Under the pieces are notes generated by a model. That model ran no database searches, was not told the DNA's origin, and was given only the letters and a program-made list of their open reading frames with translations. The position numbers and the translations under genes were made by a program. Positions 10,923-23,439 of a stretch of 64,000 nucleotides of DNA are shown one piece after another. The stretch is taken from assembly GCA_021397845.1 (NCBI GenBank), contig CM038052.1, positions 41,276,449-41,340,448 of the forward strand, written 5' to 3'. This DNA is from Areca catechu (taxonomy: Eukaryota; Streptophyta; Magnoliopsida; Arecales; Arecaceae). How positions within the stretch are numbered: position 1 is the first letter of the stretch; each line of letters opens with the position of its first letter.

Positions 10923-13186
10923 CTATCCCTTTGCAGGCTGCTTCCCGGGATGATGGGTAGGCATGCCAGCACCTCCTTGGGCCTCTATAGCTCCCGCCAG
11001 CAGGACTTCCTCAGCGACAGGAGCAGGCTCCACCTCAGCCACGGCAGTAGAAGTTGCAATTCCCTCTGAGCTTCCACCAAGGCCACCCAAGACCACGACC
11101 TCATCCAGATCAGCTCTAGGAAGAGCTAGGCCACCAGAGATCTATAGACCCCGAATCCTTTGATGAAAGAATTGGTGGTCGCCTCCCAGACTTCATCGAG
11201 AAACATCGTTGAGGCCCTGAACATGGGCACTACCTCGGCAGCCTCTTTCTTGGCAGCCTCCATCAGGGCCACCACCCTAGCAGCTCTCTCCTCGGTTGCT
11301 GACAATCGAGCCTTCATTGCCTCCAATTGTGCTTGGAGGCCACTCCTTAGCCCTTACACCCGGGCAGCTTCTGCTTTGAGCTCCTCCGCCCGGTGGGAGG
11401 CTCGATCCCTCTCTCGGGCCAAGGAGACTTCGAGGTCCCTAACCTGATTTTTGGCATCGACCACCTTGGCTTGGAGGACCTTATCCTTCTCCTCCAAGGC
11501 CCAGGCCCTATCAGTTTGCTCTCGGGCCTCAGCTGCTAGTGACACCCTTTCCTACTCTTGCCGGGCGTCTCTTTTTTCCCACTGAGTGTAGTAGTTGCAG
11601 ACGAGAAGAATGTCGATCTCAATCTGCATCATTAAAGGTGTTAGCAAGTGGAACGAAACTGAAGCAACAGAAAAGAAGAAGACTCCGTGAAGAGGAGGGG
11701 GAGGGTGCCAAGAAGGGCCTCCACCAACTTCCTGCCTCCCCTCTCGTGGTGGTCGCGCGACTGGACTGCGAACTCCATTATGCGCTCTGCAAGCGCAAGG
11801 TCCTTTGTGACCGTCGAGCTCGGTTTCACTCTCGGTGCTGCCCTCCGGATAGCATCCCTCCTCGGTAATGGGGGTGCTGCCGTGTCCGAGGGAACTGCCT
11901 TCGAAGGCATCTTATCCAACAAGGGGTAGTTCGTTGCCACAGGTGGTGGTGTTGTCGGTGGCCGCTCCGCCACCCTCTCTCCCTTCACATCCACCTCGAT
12001 GACTATAGGAGGCTGGACCGCAATGATAGCAGTGCCTGGCCTGTGCACCCGTACCAGGTTCTCGGGCCGAGAGCTGTGCCCGTTGCCTCGAAGACCCAAG
12101 GGTCGGCTCGACCGCTCGCCCCACAGGGCTTGGGACTGAAGCAGTCCCCACCCCTTGATTGGGCTCGACACAGGCCCTCTTTGATGGAGCCTCATAGGGC
12201 CCGGACGATAGGCCTCTCCTCTAGGTGGACTCCAGAAGCTTCTCCATCGAGAACATCATGCCTGCAGGAAGAAGAAGATAAAGGTCAACAGTAGACTGAA
12301 AAGGACTCATGGAAGAAGAGATATCCCTCCGGACTCACCTAGTCCCCGGATTGGGCTGATCTCGATGTCGAACAGGTTCTGCTCTAATAGCAAGACCTCG
12401 AGGGAGGGGATCTGATTAAAAATGAGCTGGTCATATACTTTCCGATAAGAGGTCTTAACCTGGGAGTTCCGGTTTGGGATCCGGTCCGGATCACTCCAGA
12501 CCCAGTCCACCTCTTCAATAGAGGTGAAGAAGAATTTACTCTTAGACCCTTTGATGGAAGAGGGGTGCTCAAACTTTATGCCCTTCGGGCGAGGAGAAAT
12601 GAATCACCACCCATCCTCAGTTGGGTGGCATTTCGGAATAAAGAAGGCCCTGAACAGGGAGAAACGGGCGACAATCCCATGGAAGTGGCAAAAAACAATG
12701 AAGCAGTTAATAATCCTAATGGCATTGGGGGCCAACTGGATAGGAGCAAGATGGTAGTTACTGAGGAAGGAGAGAAAGAAGGGGTGAAAAGGCAAATAAA
12801 GGCCCCCGAGAAAGACTCATCATAGAGGGCTATTTGACCAGGGCCACTAGAGGTGACCCACTCCCCTATCCTGGAACCGAGAGCTAGACAGAGCTCGAGA
12901 TCCTATAAGTGGCCCAGATCATAGAGAGATCCTTCCTGGTCATCATCGAAGCAATGCCAGAAGGACCAGTCAGACAGGAAGATCGAGAAGAAGCAACAAG
13001 AGCGGAAGAGACAGAAGGAATAGGAGGGACCCTAGGCCCACCTATGACCACTCCGATTAGGCGAAGGTTCCTACGGATGACGAGAGGAACCTCCTCCTCC
13101 TCGTCAGAAGATGGAGTCCTTGGTCGAGAGGGCCATGCCACATCGGGATTACAAGAAGAGTGATGGTTTCGACCGGATGAAGCCAT
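10923..13186 (-). pseudogene. Antisense intron-containing gene of Tat element A1 (Transposase_28-like)
   Basis: Runs opposite to its parent element. Exon 1 (13186-12339) starts MASSGRNHHSS, has an acidic serine patch, then a domain with FHPFFLSFLSNYHLAPIQL, FCHFHGIVARFSLFRAFF and a WVWSDPDR block, which I recognise as the plant 'putative gypsy type transposon' family (Transposase_28). Intron 1 is 12338-12262, GTGAGT to CTGCAG. Exon 2 (12261-11686) is Pro/Ala-rich and ends IMEFAVQSRDHHERGG and EALLGTLPLLF. Intron 2 is about 11685-11624; its acceptor GATGCAG is intact but the donor reads GAGTC. Exon 3 is a coiled coil followed by MFRASTMFLDEVWEATTNSF and ends at the TAG at 10923. Stops and frameshifts are present in exons 1 and 3. 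The function is unknown; a nuclear or host-interaction role is only a guess. Confidence 0.7.
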
Positions 13187-13703
13187 TCGAGATCAAAGAA
13201 AGAAGAAAGTGTACAGAGAAAGAAGGCCTGGGAACCCTACAGGAAAACTCAGCCTAATCGGAGAAGAAGGAGAAGACCAAGAAAGACTAACCTGGTTATT
13301 GGAGGAAAAGATAGCTGGGAGAAGGAAGAAGCTCTTGTCCGATGGCAAGCGGGAAAGTTTTGAAAGGGGTGATTAGGGGAATGCTTACCCTCTTTTCAAA
13401 GTGGCCAGACTGCAGTTGTACGTCCTTTCGACTCTCCCGCCACTAGATGGCCACCACATGGCAACATTGGCCAAAGGCGATGCCTCGATGCAACAGAAAC
13501 AGCCTTGGGTCATACATCCACCATTATGCTTCCTCGGACCTGCTGATGTGGTGTCCCCATACTGGCTTCGAGGCATGGCATGCGAAGTGGTGACAATCAT
13601 AGCATTCAATGGCGCTAGATCTCAGCCTTTCCATGTCACCTCCGTAATTACCTCTTTAGCCCTGAGCATGATGTTTTGTCAAGACTTGGGAGTAGAAGGC
13701 AAA
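13187..13703 (-). promoter_or_regulatory. Presumed upstream region of the A1 antisense gene, and PPT
   Basis: Lies between the antisense start codon and the presumed LTR start at 13704. It resembles in position and partly in sequence (for example around the ATGGCATGCG at 13577) the regions 36123-36619 in B and 24891-25545 in C. The last 17 bases before 13704 (TGGGAGTAGAAGGCAAA) are purine-rich and would be the polypurine tract. No clear TATA box is seen. Confidence 0.4.
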
Positions 13704-14757
13704 TGAAGAAGCGACATCGCCAGGTCCCGCTCAGATCCAGCCGATAGAGATTGCAACCGTAAGCTCTGTCTCATCAAGTTCTTCTGCTGGGTTGGCTCCC
13801 CCCAGGTCAAGACTCTAGCAGAAGCCAAATTCCTCCTCGAGTCCTTCTGCTGGGTTGGCTCCCCCAAATCGAGACTCCAGTCGAAGCCGGACTCCACCTT
13901 CTACTGGGTTGGCTCCCCCAAGGTCGAGACTCCAGCAAAAGACAAATTCCTCCTCGAGTCCTTCTACTGGGTTGGCTCCCCCCAGGTCGAGACTCCAACA
14001 AAAGCCAAATTCCTCCTCGAGTCCTTCTACTGGGTTGGCTCCCCCAAGGTCGAGACTCCAGCCAAAGCCGGACTCCACCTTCTGCTAGGCTGGCTCCCCC
14101 CAAGTCGAGACTCCAACAGAAGCCAAATTCCTCCTCGAGTCTTTCTGTTAGGTTGGCTACCCCCAGGTCAAGACTCCAGTAGAAGCCAAATTCCTCCTTG
14201 AGTCCTTCCATTAGGTTGGCTCCCCCCAGGTCAAGACTCCAACCGAAGTCGGACTCCACCTTTTGCTAGGCTGGCTCCCCCCAGGTCGAGACTCCAGTAG
14301 AAGCCAAATTCCTCCTTGAGTCCTACTGGGTTGGCTGCCCCCAAGTCGAGACACCAGCTGAAGCCAGACTCCATCCTTTGCTGGGTTGGCTCCTCCTAGG
14401 TCGAGACTCCAGCAGAAGGCAAACTCCTCTTCGACTCCTTTCACTGTGTTGGCTCCTACCAGGTCGAGACTCCAGCCGAAGCCGGACTCCACCTTCTACT
14501 GGGTTGGCTCCCCCCAGGTTGAGACTCCAGCCGAAGCCGGACTCCACCTTCTACTGGGCTGGCTCCCCACAGGTCGAGACTCCAGCAGAATCCAAATTCT
14601 TCCTTGAGTCCTTCCACTGGTTGGCTCCCCCCAGGTCGAGACTCCAGTCGAAGCCAAACTCCACTTTCTACTGGGTTGACTCCCCCCAGGTCGAGACTCC
14701 AGCAGAAGCCAAAATTTCTCTTCGAGTTCTCCCGCTGGGCTAGCTCCTCCAAAGTGC
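13704..14757 (+). repeat. Presumed LTR start of A1 with tandem array (about 55- and 63-bp units)
   Basis: From about 13770 roughly 17 copies run to 14757. Each contains TTGGCTCCCCCCAGGTCGAG followed by ACTCCAGC; a longer form carries an AAATTCCTCCTCGAGTCCTT spacer and a shorter one a GGACTCCACCTTCT spacer. The first 60 bases share CAGATCCAGCCG with the LTR start of element B, so I take this as the U3 of the A1 LTR. It could instead be the internal array of A2. Open frames of 60-150 codons here are a by-product of the repeat. Confidence 0.65.
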
Positions 14758-15179
14758 ATATCCATGGAGGGTACAGTTATGGCCTGGCACTATGTTTCAA
14801 ACCCTGAAGGCCCCTCAACCAAGTCACAGAAGTAAGCCCTTCATGGCCCCCGACGGGCCTCCTTCAGAGAAGCTCAAGTGGAGAAAAGAAGGGAAGGAAG
14901 ACACCAGACAGTGCAGTTGGAATACAAGATGTTTCAGCCAAAGGGAATGGAAGGCTACATCTAAATGTTCCTCGCTCCAGGGGTTAATTCTTAACACCTT
15001 TGGGAAGCCAAAAAAAAAAGAGAGAAGAGAAGAGAGAAGAAAATGAGACAAGAATAAGAAGTGTACAATGGTCAAAACAAAAGCCTTCATTGATCAAAAG
15101 TCTTTTATATCCTATAGAGGTTCTCGACAGGTCAGAAAGCCTTCCAGAGATCTAAATTATAGATAAGAAGGGATCCTGC

Positions 15180-15862
15180 CTAGTTATGGGTCCTACTTCC
15201 GGAAGTAGCTGGAGGTATGCCAGTCCCTCCCTCAACCGAGCTTGCTGGGAAGGAGAACAATGATGCGTCTGCCTTTAGTGCATCATCCTCCCCAGGAGTT
15301 TGCCGGGTCTCTGGAGCCCGGCATCGGCTCCACCACCCCAAGGATGTAGGTGCCCTACCTTAAGTGAACACCCGAGGAAGGGGTACAGCAACGCATCCTC
15401 CTCGACTGCACTGTCCTTGGATTTCATCGATCTGGTGATTCCAAGATCAGTTGCGGTCGCTCCTCGTTAGGCCACTCTCAGTAGCGCCACGGCGACCACG
15501 GCCTTCTCCACGTCGACTGTAACTGTGGGCATCCCCCCATTCAATTGCATGATCAGGCACACCCAGGAGGTTCGCAGGTAGGTTGCTCCCATCACACGGG
15601 CAACCACCTTCTCTGCCCCCCAAGGCCTCTCCACTTCCTCCTCCTTCAAGGAAATCTCGAGCTCAGTAGACTTCTTCTCCGACCGGGATGCCCCCGCCAG
15701 GACGCTGGCCAGACGTCCCCGGAGAAACATCATGCAGCCTCTCGGCCCTTCGTTTAGAGACCTGAAGCTCACCAGAAGACCTCCCTTGGCACAAGCCAGG
15801 AGAGAAGAGTTAAAGAGGAAAAGTGTTGGAGAAAGGAGGAGACTACGCGAAGGCCTATCCAC
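15180..15862 (-). pseudogene. Fragment of the antisense gene in A2
   Basis: A minus-strand open frame of 131 codons (15862-15467) followed by a broken Gly/Pro-rich stretch to about 15180. It contains a short charged segment STELEISLKEEEVERPWG, which sits where exon 3 of the antisense gene has its coiled coil. Similarity to A1, B and C is weak by eye; the position between an AATGAA-like site and the polypurine tract is the main argument. Confidence 0.35.
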
Positions 15863-16205
15863 CTGTCCTTAAAAAGGCGAGGGATGGCTTCTCTGGAACA
15901 AGTCCCACCGCTCCCTCATATCGATTAAAGGTATGCACCTTATTAATTGCCAGGCCAGCTAAAAGACGCCATGTACTGGCATCGGGCGACCCGAATGCTT
16001 TGTTCCTAGAGGATTCGCATCGACCCAGGAGAAGCATTTATGATCGCCATCGAAAAGCCAAGTGCCACGAAACCCCCATCAATGCGGAGGCATGGTCTAC
16101 GAAGCACAAGCGCGCAGAGACGTCAGTAACGTAAGAGACGTCCCAATCCATGTCAGCATGATCATTACTCTCTATGCCCTGAGCGCCATACCATCTTTCG
16201 GGCTC

Positions 16206-16221
16206 GAGAGTGGGGGGCAAC
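16206..16221 (+). other. Polypurine tract of A2
   Basis: GAGAGTGGGGGGCAA precedes the LTR start CTGATATGG. Element B has GATCGGGGGCAAC at the same place before TGATATGG. The match sets the LTR start and shows that A2 and B are the same family. Confidence 0.75.
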
Positions 16222-17315
16222 TGATATGGCTGTATCTACTGACGTGGAGCCCATCTGGATGTCGGCTATCAGCTGGTAGGTGGAGGTGCCACCTGAGCAT
16301 GGTGCCCGAGCGAGGAGCCAAAGTGAGCCCCTTGCCGAGGTCAACTCTCGGTCGGGGTACTGCCACCAACTAAAGGAAGGAGGACGACAGAGATTCAAAT
16401 CATGGCGTGAAAGGGGGTTGTCTTCATAAAAACCCCGCCACTAGGATGGTACGGCTGACAGGCTGCGGCCTGCCATCTGAGGGCTATGGAGGGAGGTGCC
16501 TCGTTGAAGCACCAGGATCCCCTCAGGTCCTGGTTTACACCGATCAGGAAGGAATACCCCTTCGAGATACGGTGCCTCTCGACCTACCGTCTGCATCACC
16601 CACAAGAAGAAGGTCGCACCAGAGGATTGAAACCCTGGGGTGGCCGCCAGCATACCAATGCTCTGCCAAGCTTCCCAAAACATGGCGACCAACCAGAATG
16701 TCAGAGCCAGCGATATAACTCCTTACCTCAAAGGGAGAAAGGGGAGCTCATGCGTAGTTTCCGAATGCTACCATATGTCAACCCTTGGGACTTCCCCAAG
16801 AAGGGAACATTTGGGAAGCAAGCTCAAGGGGCAACACCGCCTCTCTATAACAAATAAAAAGGGGCCTCCGATCGAAAGCACAAGACAACAAGGGACAAGT
16901 CACAAAACAGAGGGCAAGCCACAAGCAAGGGGCAAGCGAGGTAACTGTCGGCACACACAAGGGAGAGCAAACCAGATGAGACGCTCTAAGGCTACCGAAG
17001 AATTTGTTGGAAGAATCCCACGGACACAGCCAACCCTGCTCGGGCTCTCCTTCTCCACCGACGCTCCTTTCCCACTTTCTCACTTTCTTATCTCTAAAAA
17101 ATAACCTTCGAATGTGGAGACTTCACCGGGATCCATCGAGGAGGATCTGTTCCCCTAAATCGCCGCTGACTTGATCGTCGGAGTACCCTCACCGGAATCC
17201 CGGCCCGGGTCTCTTCTTTCTTTTGCAAGACCAGGCACGCGCAGGATTGCAGACGAGGAGGGCGATGCCCGACGTCACACCAGAACTACAGGCCATGATA
17301 GTCCAGGCGGCAACA
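16222..17315 (+). repeat. 3' LTR of Tat remnant A2 without tandem array
   Basis: Starts TGATATGGCTG and ends GGCGGCAACA, 1094 bp. The U5 part (CACCGGAATCCCGGCC, then TTTTGCAAGACC) corresponds to the U5 of the B LTR, and TATAACAAATAAAAAGG at about 16848 is a possible TATA box. There is no tandem array, unlike the LTRs of B and C, which are about twice as long. Flanking AGTAT at 17316-17320 is a possible target duplication. Confidence 0.7.
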
Positions 17316-20300
17316 AGTATAATAATATATTATATATTAATGTATTAGATTATATATAATATAATATATATAATATATACTGATTATTATAATAAACTAG
17401 TTGTTATACTAATATTATATACTATGTTATATTAATTATTCATTAATTATCTTTATAAAAGGATATATTTGTTCTTAAAATTTAAAAATAATAATATTAA
17501 ATACTGTAAGTTTAGACTTATTTGTGATGTCTTAAATATAGGTTCTATTGATTTTCAAGAATATTAAATATTTCTTAACCCGGCACTTGTTAGCAAAATC
17601 CTTTGTTAAATTAAAGATAACTACATGTGCACGGGATTTGGGGAATCTTTCAACCAAAACTATGAGCTTTTATTTCATTCAACTTTACACGTTGGTTTGC
17701 TTGGCGATGAAAAGGGTTGACTGTTAATTTTTATCATATGGTACGTGCAATGTTTAAATGTTGGTTATTTTCATTTCACCATGATTTATTTGGGTCCTAA
17801 ATAAGTTCAGGACCCAAGTCAGTGGACTCAAGCTCACCCAGCGTGCAGCTGCCTCCGTCACATAGACCAGAGAGTGGAAGCCGATGGTACATAAGGGGTT
17901 TCATATCCAAATTTGGGTGACCATTTATATATCCTTAAACCAAACTATCCGTTAAGCTTGAGACATGGACTGATGATTGGCAATTTCAATTCAACATCAG
18001 TGGTTTGTTAGATGTAGCAACGATCTATCTGTATGCATGCCTAGTATCTTACTTTTGCCATTTTCTGGTTGTAACTTGTAGTTCTGCCTTCATTGCCTCA
18101 AATATGTTATTTTTTTGACAAAAAAAATTCTGGCAAAGAAGGAGAGGGGGGGAGGGAACGACAGGTTATTGAATTAAAAAGAATAACGGCCAAGATGATG
18201 GCTCAATTGGGTAGGACCTTTTCTTGTACCCATTTAGTACAAGTTCAAGGAATGCTATCTTAGTTGCTGACTCCATTAAATTCAGAATTATTCTTCTGGG
18301 ACCACATTAGGTAAGGTGGACAAGGGGCTAGGATCTCTTCATGTTTTTTATACTATTCGGTCAGCACCTTGGAAAGGTTGCAATTGTTCTCATCATCAAA
18401 AAAAAGTTTTAGATGGTTCAATGAACAAGGGAGGAGTCATGGAAATGATCTCCAGAGATAGGTAATCTTGTGATACCCGCCCCCAAACAATTTTTTTTTT
18501 TTTTTTTTTTTGAAAAATAGGTATCCTGTGATACCTCAAATATATGCTGCACTCAAAGGGACGAAATGTTCCATTATACCAATCCGAGCACCGTATGACT
18601 CGGAACCTTTAGATTAAGCACCGTTTGAAGCAGCCTGTGGAGCTAAAACAAGAGTCGGTTAAGAGAGGAGCAATCCAAGGATTTGAGGCATAACTTTATG
18701 GAAGACTTGATTAAATCGAGAAGTTATCTCCTGGGATCCATAACGGTTGGTGGAGTGAGAGATCAGAGTCTCCCTCTAAATTTCCGTTTTGACTAGCTGG
18801 CATCTTGGTAGTGTCGGGTTAACATATGCACATTCGGATGGAACAAAGGTTACAAAAATTCTAGTATCTTGAATCCAATGCAGGATGAAATGCTACCGGA
18901 TAGCTATACTAGGTTTATCCCCCTATCCATTTTCTACATCCAAAAAAAAAGAGATGAGCAATCAACATAGATATAAGACTTCAATTGCATGCCAGAACAA
19001 GGGCTACAAGTCGGTTGGGTTGGCCTGTAAGCCAACTTGGTCTTAACATGACCCTGCCCGATCCATATCCAAAGATCTATGAGTTGGTTCCGGTTCAATA
19101 TTGGATTTGAACTAAATTCATGGTCAATTAGATTGTTTAATGTGGCCATCAAGCCTATATATATCATCCATACCTAGCTTGTTTAAACAAAAAATGAGTC
19201 AAACTTAGGCTGAACCCAATCCCGATTAGACTCAAAAACTTGAATCGTAAAATCTTGTCATTCATTATAAATATTTTTCCCAATTCATTAAAGGTATTCT
19301 CCTTTAAACTAATTCATCTTGGCAACTACCTCTTCTCTTATCTGTTTTCACTTACTATATTTAAGCATTTGTATTTTATTGTTTTTTCTAATGGATTCTT
19401 ATTTATAATGCTTTTAGGAAAAAAAAAAAAAAAAGGGAGACTGCTAATGCATGAAACTCTCGCTACCATAAGGTCTAGTGAGGGTCAAAGGTGCCAACCT
19501 TACCTCTAGGTGTGGTGAGGCATATGATACCTAGGTTATCATGGAGAAAACTTATTGTTGCACCAAAGTCCGCTTCTTTTTATTTTCAGTCATGCTTGAC
19601 CCCAGTCCAACTCGTATAATTTTTTTGATCTAAAATTCTTTTCATGAACTCGACCCAACCCAACATGATCAACTAATTAATTGGTTATGAGCTCAAAATC
19701 ATAATCTAAATATGAAACTGAGCCTGATCAGGATTAAGTATGCCTCTGTCTAACCCAACCTGTTTGTGACAATACCAGAATCTTTTTAGTTGATTTGGAT
19801 TTTCTTTGTTTTTGTTTTCCTCTACAAATTTTTTATGTCATAAATGGTATTGTGGGTGGACTCATCTATAGGATCATTTATTAAGGTTGCATTTGGATGT
19901 TGGTTAACTAGTCAAGGATAGTTATCTATAACTCTAAATAAATGTCACCTATCCACTAATTAATTCATGAGAGAAAAATTGTTTGATTATTACTTAGCAA
20001 CCATTGTTGCTAGGCAGGAGAAAAAAATATTGTTTGGTTGAAAAGGCACAAGTTAAATGGATAAAAGCCAATTTTAGGATATGAAAAATAATGCATTTAT
20101 ACTTGGCCTTCTATTCGGTTAAAACGGCCGGAGACCTCACTTATCCCAGATAAGTAGTGGAAGCGTAAAAGTTAGTGGATAGCAATCATGTGGCACTGGA
20201 ATGTAGGTAATAATAATAAAGGGGTCTGTCCTCAGTACTGAAAGTAGGTTGGGTATTAAAATCTGATTTATTAGAATGAGTGTGGAGGCCACTAATCGGA

Positions 20301-20439
20301 ATTAAGAGTGTTGGAAATGACTGCTTGCATCATATTCCAATCAATGGCATGAAGGTCGATTAAGATACTGGTATGTGGCTAAAGCTGATCATGGATTGGG
20401 TTGGGCATAGAATTATCAAATTTTAACTTAGCCTAGCTC
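17316..20439. other. AT-rich intergenic region, no gene seen
   Basis: 17316-17470 is a TA-rich low-complexity stretch. Homopolymer tracts occur at about 18489-18510 (T) and 19420-19435 (A). The short open frames here, including a hydrophobic 89-codon one at 19240, have no recognisable domain and follow from base composition. GGTTGCATTTGGATG at about 19886 resembles ends of Harbinger-type MITEs, but I find no matching partner. Confidence 0.5.
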
Positions 20440-20448
20440 AAAGTCTGA

Positions 20449-21000
20449 TCTTTTTCTTTTTCTTTTCTTTTTTCTTTTTTTTTTTTTGGATAACAAGGAG
20501 CGAGGACACTCACTATAAACGTACAAAGGTAATGCTAGAAGGGTCTGCACTAATGGATTGAGCGAGAAGTGTGGAGGAAAACCCTCTTGCCATATTTTCA
20601 AGCATTGTTATATGCAGGCCATATTTGCCAAGAAATCAGCTGACTTGCTTCTTGAAAAATATGAAGACAAGCAAAGTTGGGTGATGTGAAGACTCCTTCC
20701 CATTACTCCACTACTGCCCCACTGTACTCGAGTCCCCTTCTAACAAAATTTTATCACTATTTTTGAACCACATTAATAGCTGCTTTCAACCCATACCATG
20801 CAGCCGTAAGTTCTGCCGTAGGTACAGAATATGTAATTATAGGGATTGCTGTAGCATCAAGAACTCTTCCTATATGTTTCTGAATGACAAACCTGGCACC
20901 CATGGCATTAAGCCAAATCGAATCATGAAAATTTACTTTAATAAACTTTAATAAACCCTTATTGTGCAGGCCTCCAGGGTCTCTTTTGAATCTGCAAATA
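20449..21000 (-). pseudogene. LINE relic: RNase H domain and poly(A) tail
   Basis: On the minus strand the frame starting near 21000 reads LLKFIKVNFHDSIWLNAMGA, then FVIQKHIGRVLDATA and VPTAELTAAWYGLKAAINVV. After stops it continues with KILLEGDSSTV and FQEASQSADFLANMA. This is the plant LINE-type RNase H (RVT_3-like) pattern, including the Glu of the active site in AEL and the Asp in GDS; the first catalytic Asp after VNF is shifted to HDS. The T-rich run at 20449-20489 on the plus strand would be its poly(A) tail. No RT or endonuclease is present, so the copy is 5'-truncated. Confidence 0.65.
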
Positions 21001-21004
21001 CTCA

Positions 21005-21604
21005 CAATAAATAGAGATGCAAATGGATCAGGTCGGATTGAATCATGAGTGATCTCGATCAAACTTGATTTTTTAATCGGATCCTAATATTAAATCCATA
21101 CCCAATTCACTAGAAAATCGGATTAGATCGAGTCGGGTCCACTATCAAAATTTTCAACCTAACAGATCATTCGAGTTGAATCGGGTTCATAAATAACCCG
21201 ACTCTAATATAAAAAATTTGGATCTACATATGATCCGGATAAAATATAGATAATTATATTTTAATTATTACATAGCCGGCTATTATTAGTCATAAAACAG
21301 ATAACAAATAATATTATTTTAAAATAAATTAAGATATAAAAATAATTATAACTCTAAATTATAAGTTTCATGCAAGTTTAAAATTATAATTTACAGGTCC
21401 AAATAGATATGATCTTGACAGTATCAGTATGTTCGAGTCGGATCAGGTCCAAATTCAGTAAAACCAGACCTGACCTGGAAAATGAAATGGATCTAATTTT
21501 AGGACCCAACCCAGATCTATGGATCCCTAAAATTGGATTGGATCAGGTCTAAATAGATCGGGTCAAGTCAGATCACGGGTCAACCCAATCCATCCACGGC
21601 CTTA
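21005..21604. mobile_element. Possible non-autonomous TIR element
   Basis: The ends AGAGATGCAAATGGATCAGG and, in reverse complement, TAAGGCCGTGGATGGATTGG share an imperfect inverted ATGGAT-GGT core. Both ends are rich in GGGTCGGAT-like motifs and the middle is AT-rich. The segment directly abuts the LINE relic. No transposase and no certain target duplication are seen. Confidence 0.3.
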
Positions 21605-23047
21605 ACAGTGAATGGCTAGGTTTGAAAAAGATTAAATGATAGTTAAATGATATATGGAAATGATTGTGCATCATGTAATCATATGGCACCGTACAGGATA
21701 GGTCAAGGAACATCTAAACAACACTGATTGAACTAGGCTAAGTAGTAAGTCACTTGAGATATAGGCCTTGAAGACGTGTGGTGGGACATAGATCGGTTGA
21801 ATGTATAGCGTACCTTGAGGAGCTATGCTGACCTGACTATGGTCTATGTTATTAATGCGGTCAAGTTATCAACCCGATACAGGGTCGAGACCTGGATACG
21901 AGAAGAGGAGACAATTATCGAGAGATCAGAACGTTTGAAGTGAAGATAGACATTTTAGAATTGTAACTGATGCAAGAACCATCAAGAGAAAATGATCATA
22001 ACGGAGTTAACCAAGAATGCATGACAAGTGTCAATGCTTGGAAAAGATACCTATCTGGCAGTTTAAAAAATATGTATAAATTCATATTGTAATCCGAAGA
22101 TCACGGCCTTTGCCGATCAATGACCAACAATTCTATTTTACTTTTTCAATTATTTTTGTTATCTCAATTTGTTTTTTAGCTGTTCGTTTCTAGTCTTGTA
22201 AGCATAGCACAATAGTTATCCCTCTATTTCTCGTGAAAGTAGCATTCTAGTTGTAGTGAAAGTTCTTGAACATCGATGCAAGACAATCTAATATTTGTAA
22301 TTTTTTTTAATTATAAACTATTATTAATTATTAATTTATTTTTTAATTTATTAAAAATAGATTAGTTTTATAATCTGTGTCGATGAACATATGTATAATA
22401 TAATGTTGTATGTGATTCTTATATATGGACTTTAAGTACCTTATATTGGTTGATGTGGTTGAAGTGGTACAGTATAGACCTTAGCTTAATTAGACCCGTG
22501 ATGAAAGGACTTGTTAGAATTTGCTTATAGGAATAGGTTAGATCTTATAAATAGGTTAGATCTTTCCACTTTTCATAATATTTTTCAAGAAATTTGTTTT
22601 TGAAATGACTTGTCCCATCAAATAGCTGCATGTTGAAAGATGATTGCTAAAGAGAAAACTTGACTTTTGATAATCATGTGAGCATTTATGATACAGATTA
22701 AAAAATTAATGATGAATGCAGATACATATTCCAAATCTAAAAATATTATTTATTCAATGTATTTTATAAATCTATTATTTGATCAAATCTATTTTTAAAA
22801 TAATATTATTTTTTGTGTTCTAAAAATCATACATAGGATCCAGAGATAATAAAAATTTCTCACAATATTATCTATCTTTTTAGTCTGGATATTGGTGATA
22901 CATATGTGTATCTATCCAACCAACCATCTATTGTTTTCACTTCCTTTCCATTAAAATATTTTGTCGCATGTTCAGTGGGATTTCTGTAGCTACTATGATG
23001 CTGCTTAGGAAGGAATGACGCTCGGTTATCAAGCTCTATCGAAACTT
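21605..23047. other. Intergenic region, no gene seen
   Basis: AT-rich from 22260 to 22960 with no frame above 60 codons. The part from 21770 to 22260 has alternating GA-rich and T-rich blocks like a weathered LTR, but I could not place termini. The last five bases, AACTT at 23043-23047, would be the target duplication of element C. Confidence 0.45.
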
Positions 23048-23439
23048 TGTTACCACCTAGATCGTCATGGCTTGTAAATCTGATCGCACAGTTTAGCTGG
23101 TCTCTCTGGAAGCATTGGGCTCTTTGTCCTCACGCCTTTGTGACCGATCGGTCCTGCAAAAAAAGAGAGACTCGGGTCGGGGATCCCGGCGAGGACACTC
23201 CGACGGTCAAATCAGTAAGCCAACCAAGGAGAGCAGACTCTCTGTAGTAGAGGCTTTGAATACCATCACATAGAGGGAGATAGAAGAGAATAGGAAAATC
23301 TAGAGTTTCTGGAAAGTTAGGGGATTGTTCTCTATTTTATCCCTTTGCCTTTGCTCTCTTACCATCTCTCTTGGTTCGCCCTCCCATCGTGGAAGTCCGT
23401 TTTACCATTATATAGGAATTGATTCAGCCAACCGGGTCT

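Larger units (their letters stand above)
14758..16221 (+). mobile_element. Internal 3' part of Tat remnant A2, with antisense gene fragment
   Basis: The order is an antisense 3' region (CAATGAAGGCTTTTG on the minus strand at about 15090), a damaged piece of the antisense coding region, an upstream region, a polypurine tract and the LTR. This is the same order as the 3' end of element B. It is joined to A1 near 14757 without an obvious boundary motif, so it is a truncated neighbour or the product of recombination between two copies. Confidence 0.45.

Noticed and set aside
13807..14752. Open frames on both strands of 60-150 codons with a SLDLGGANP-type repeat
   Set aside because: By-products of the 55/63-bp array; several frames are open simultaneously.
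14824..15090. 88-codon hydrophobic minus-strand frame
   Set aside because: Lies in the presumed 3' region of the A2 antisense gene; the residues come from purine-rich runs on the other strand.
19240..19509. Hydrophobic 89-codon frame
   Set aside because: AT-rich intergenic DNA rich in T; no motif, and it ends in a poly(A) tract.
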